Origin: Armatimonadota bacterium
GTDB lineage: Bacteria; Sysuimicrobiota; Sysuimicrobiia; Sysuimicrobiales; Humicultoraceae
Assembly: GCA_016869025.1 (NCBI GenBank)
Contig: VGFA01000024.1
Span: 1-41,894, forward strand
Reading direction: 5' to 3'
Length of the DNA: 41,894 nt
Each line of letters opens with the position of its first letter. The stretch's first letter is position 1. The translations under genes and the position numbers were made by a program. Shown here piece after piece: positions 39,468-41,894 of the stretch. The notes under the pieces are model-generated. The model was not told the DNA's origin. It made no database searches and saw only the letters and a list, made by a program, of their open reading frames with translations.

Positions 39468-40979
39468 GTGTCGGTGATCCCTCAACTGATGGCGGGCTTC
39501 TCGACGGCCCTCAACCTGGAGAACCTGCTGTCGGCCGTGCTGGGGTGCTTCCTCGGCACGATCGTCGGGATCCTGCCGGGACTGGGACCGTCCACCACCG
39601 TGGCGCTGCTGATCCCCGTGGCCTTCGCCGTGCGCCCGGATACCATGCTCATCATGATGTGCGGGGTCTACCTGGGTGCCATGTACGGGGGCTCGCTCAC
39701 CTCGATCCTGCTCAAGGTGCCGGGCGAGGCATCCTCGGCCCTCACGGCGATCGACGGTTTCGAGATGGCCAGGCAGGGCCGCGCCGGCCAGGCGCTGGCC
39801 ATCTCAGCCATTGGATCGTTCATCGGAGGCACCCTCTCCGTCGTCGCTCTGACGGTCGTGGCCCGCCCCATCGCCCAGGCCGCCCTGAGGTTCGGGCCGT
39901 CGGAGTACTTCGCCCTGATGGTCTTCGCGCTGGTGATGTCGGCTACTCTCATCGGGAAGTCGCTGCTGCGAGGGTTCCTGGCGGTGGTGCTGGGGATCAT
40001 GCTGGCCGTGATCGGATCGGACCTCCAAACCGGCGTCCCGCGCTTTACCCTGGGCATCTCCGAGCTGCTCGACGGCATTGACGTGGTGATCGTCATAATC
40101 GGGGTCTTCGGGGTCGCGGAGGTGCTGTACTACCTTCTCCACGAGCGCCGCGTGCTCGGCGAGCGGCTGGCGCTGCGGGGCCGGCTGTGGCTGTCGCGCG
40201 ACGACTGGCGGCGGTCGGCGCCGGCGGTCGGCCGCGGCAGCGTCGTGGGGTTCCTGGCGGGCGTGATGCCGGGCTCGGGCAGCACGCTGGGGTCGCTGCT
40301 GGCCTACGCGATGGAGGGCCGGTTCGGGAGGGCGCGGCGAACCCTGGGGACGGGCGCGATTGAAGGCGTGGCGTCGGTGGAGACGGCCAACAACGCCGCG
40401 ACCGGGGGCGCGTTGATCCCTATGTTCACGCTGGGCATCCCCGGTTCCGGGACCACCGCCGTGCTCCTTGCCGTCCTGCTGATGTACGGCGTGCAGCCGG
40501 GGCCACGCTTAATGATCCAGCAGGCAGATCTCTTCTGGACTGTCGTGGCATCGCTGTATATCAGCAACATCATCCTGCTGATCATGAACCTGCCCATGAT
40601 CCCGCTGTTCGTGAAGATCCTGGACATCCCGGCCAGGTTCCTGATGCCGGCGATCGGGGTCTTCGCCGCCGTCGGCGCCTACTCCATAAACAGATCCGTG
40701 GCAGACGTCTGGCTAGTGTTCTTCTTCGGCCTGCTGGGGTATACCATGCGGTGGGCAGGCATGCCGCCCGTGGCCCTGGTGCTGGGCATGGTGCTCGGCG
40801 ACCGGCTCGAGCAGTCGCTGCGTCAGGCCTTTATCCTCAGTAACCGGTCGTTCGAATTCCTGCTGCGGCCGATCACCCTGGTCCTTCTATCCGTAACGGT
40901 GCTGGTGGTCGTGCTCGACATCGTGGCCAAGACCCGAGATCGGCGCCGCGCGGCAGCTGCCCCCGGCTCCCCAGGCTAG
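39468..40979 (+). CDS. tctA: TctA-type large membrane subunit
   Basis: 503 residues, about eleven helices. The duplicated TctA motifs are evident: GTIVGILPGLGPSTTVALLIPVAF and GFLAGVMPGSGSTLGSLLAYAMEGRF, plus YGGSLTSILLKVPGEASSALTAIDGFEMARQGRAG and ALIPMFTLGIPGSGTTAVLL. It should be the sodium- or proton-coupled carrier of the TctCBA system. GTG start with GGGGAGG 8 nt upstream. Last gene of the long operon. Confidence 0.94.
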   Translation: MSVIPQLMAGFSTALNLENLLSAVLGCFLGTIVGILPGLGPSTTVALLIPVAFAVRPDTMLIMMCGVYLGAMYGGSLTSILLKVPGEASSALTAIDGFEMARQGRAGQALAISAIGSFIGGTLSVVALTVVARPIAQAALRFGPSEYFALMVFALVMSATLIGKSLLRGFLAVVLGIMLAVIGSDLQTGVPRFTLGISELLDGIDVVIVIIGVFGVAEVLYYLLHERRVLGERLALRGRLWLSRDDWRRSAPAVGRGSVVGFLAGVMPGSGSTLGSLLAYAMEGRFGRARRTLGTGAIEGVASVETANNAATGGALIPMFTLGIPGSGTTAVLLAVLLMYGVQPGPRLMIQQADLFWTVVASLYISNIILLIMNLPMIPLFVKILDIPARFLMPAIGVFAAVGAYSINRSVADVWLVFFFGLLGYTMRWAGMPPVALVLGMVLGDRLEQSLRQAFILSNRSFEFLLRPITLVLLSVTVLVVVLDIVAKTRDRRRAAAAPGSPG

Positions 40980-41051
40980 CCGGCCTCCACCGCCTTGATC
41001 GCCCTCTACCCCACGGCTGCCGCGGGTACGCTGGCGACGCCCGCGCGTGGA

Positions 41052-41340
41052 TCAGACTGAGTCTCCGATCATTCTCAAGAACGCCGCGACGACTTGAGGA
41101 TCAAAGTGCTTCCCCGCCTGCTCGCGGATGTAAGCGCGCGCCTTCTCGTCGTCCCAGGCCCTCCGGTAGGGCCGATCCGAGCGCAGCGCGTCCCACACGT
41201 CCACAACGGCGAAGATTCGCGCCGCCAGCGGGATCTGTTCACCCCGCAGCCCCTGCGGGTAGCCCGTGCCGTCCCACTTCTCGTGGTGGGCATACGGAAT
41301 GTCAAGGGCCGGCCGCAGAAATGGGATGGGCAGTAGGCGA
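41052..41340 (-). pseudogene. HD-GYP phosphodiesterase remnant (C-terminal 90 residues)
   Basis: The segment IPFLRPALDIPYAHHEKWDGTGYP continuing to GKHFDPQVVAAFLRMI is the C-terminal part of an HD-GYP domain, with HHEKWDGTGYP and VDVWDALRSDRPYR intact. The HD diad and everything before it are absent. Upstream the frame continues as low-information Arg/Ser/Pro-rich sequence without similarity. A real start within 41052-41340 is not apparent. Probably a decayed gene; its product, if made, would lack the metal site for cyclic di-GMP hydrolysis. Confidence 0.75.
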
Positions 41341-41550
41341 CCTTCGGCATTGTCGCGTCTCCCTGGGGCTCTACCATAGAACACCCAGTGCACCTCAGTA
41401 TACCTCAACCGCCGAGCAGGGCGGCAAGCGACGGGCCAGGAGCGGGATCGGCGGCGCCTCGCCGGGCAGGCCTCCAAGGAGCACAGGCCGCGGGCGCCGA
41501 AGGAAGTCTCACTTACTGGTGGAGTGCGAGGGAAGGGAGCGGTGAGTGGA

Positions 41551-41894
41551 ATGCGTACAACCTTCGTGGGTGTTCTGCTGATCTGCGTCCTGAGCCTCAA
41601 CCTTCTACCGGCGGCCGGCCAGGGAGCGATCCGCGTTATCGTCAACGGCGAGGAACTGGCCTTCGACGTACCGCCCGTCGAGGTGGGCGGACGGCTGCTG
41701 GTCCCGCTCCGGGGCGTCTTCGAGCGCCTGGGTGCCACGGTCTTGTGGGAGCCTTCCACGCAGCGCATCACCGCCGCAACGGCGTCCAGGACGATTGAGC
41801 TGGTAATGGGACGGCGTGAAGCCGCGGTGGACGGAAAGTTGGTCCTCCTCGACATTCCCCCTATGGTTGTCGGGGGCCGCACGATGGTGCCGCT
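41551..41894 (+). CDS. Secreted stalk-domain protein (copper amine oxidase N-terminal-like), 3' end outside window
   Basis: 114 complete codons are visible. A signal peptide (MRTTFVGVLLICVLSLNLLPAAGQG) is followed by IRVIVNGEELAFDVPPVEVGGRLLVPLRGVFERLGATVLWEPSTQRITAA and a second hairpin (DGKLVLLDIPPMVVGGRTMVP). This is the copper-amine-oxidase N-terminal-like stalk domain, an extracellular module common in Bacillota and related monoderm lineages, without oxidase function by itself. The rest of the protein is beyond the window. ATG with GGGAG 11 nt upstream. Confidence 0.85.
   Translation, partial: MRTTFVGVLLICVLSLNLLPAAGQGAIRVIVNGEELAFDVPPVEVGGRLLVPLRGVFERLGATVLWEPSTQRITAATASRTIELVMGRREAAVDGKLVLLDIPPMVVGGRTMVP

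Noticed and set aside
40980-41051. A terminator hairpin after tctA (TACCC/GGGTA with inner CGG/CCG)
   Set aside because: The stem is interrupted and no T-run follows, so support is too weak for a feature.

Overview
The window is about 41.9 kb of very GC-rich bacterial DNA, densely packed with overlapping genes. GTG and TTG starts and strong GGAGG ribosome sites are common. The gene mix suggests a monoderm-type, soil/subsurface or thermophilic heterotroph of a poorly cultured lineage (Bacillota-, Armatimonadota- or Sysuimicrobiota-like): several importers, FCD-type GntR regulators, a tripartite tricarboxylate transporter, VapBC and a copper-amine-oxidase-type stalk domain. I cannot fix the taxon from this sequence alone. 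I see no prophage, insertion sequence, CRISPR array or rRNA.

Layout. 1-5441 is a signalling and orphan-gene zone: a large membrane protein on the minus strand running off the left edge, an orphan histidine kinase with a damaged N-terminus, a stand-alone LAGLIDADG-fold protein whose catalytic aspartates are both serine, and a CBS-GGDEF protein. A tRNA-Arg(CCT) follows at 5503. 5874-8081 is a two-gene operon (ion-transporter-type permease and a cytosolic class-A-beta-lactamase-fold hydrolase). 8254-11615 holds an HtrA-like protease, a nitroreductase and a DUF234-type ATPase with a palindromic operator. 11795-14284 (minus) is a four-gene module: a secreted Gly/Pro-rich protein, a ferritin-like DUF2202 protein, a NapH-like polyferredoxin membrane protein and a small membrane protein. 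It is preceded by four repeats at exact 11-bp spacing that look like an OmpR/PhoB response-regulator site.

15066-25435 is a carbohydrate or sugar-acid locus. A divergent GntR gene faces a two-subunit UxaA-family hydro-lyase, an aldehyde dehydrogenase, a CUT1-type ABC importer without its ATPase, a fucose-isomerase-fold enzyme and a GH31 alpha-glycosidase. The two divergent promoters are back to back: their -35 boxes form one 12-bp palindrome and both first start codons lie 6 nt after the -10 box. 25540-28905 is a Dpp/Opp-type importer, again without ATPases. 29012-29645 is VapBC, followed by a frameshifted class-V aminotransferase.

30937-40979 is the most interesting part: one apparent operon of a GntR regulator, a DRE-TIM acyltransferase (homocitrate/Re-citrate-synthase type), LeuC- and LeuD-type hydro-lyase subunits, a split AbrB-type membrane protein, a methylisocitrate-lyase-type enzyme, an MmgE/PrpD dehydratase and a TctCBA importer. 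Together these could make a methylcitrate-cycle-like route in which PrpC and AcnD are replaced by leucine/lysine-pathway-type enzymes, joined to tricarboxylate uptake. The window ends with an HD-GYP remnant and the start of a stalk-domain protein.
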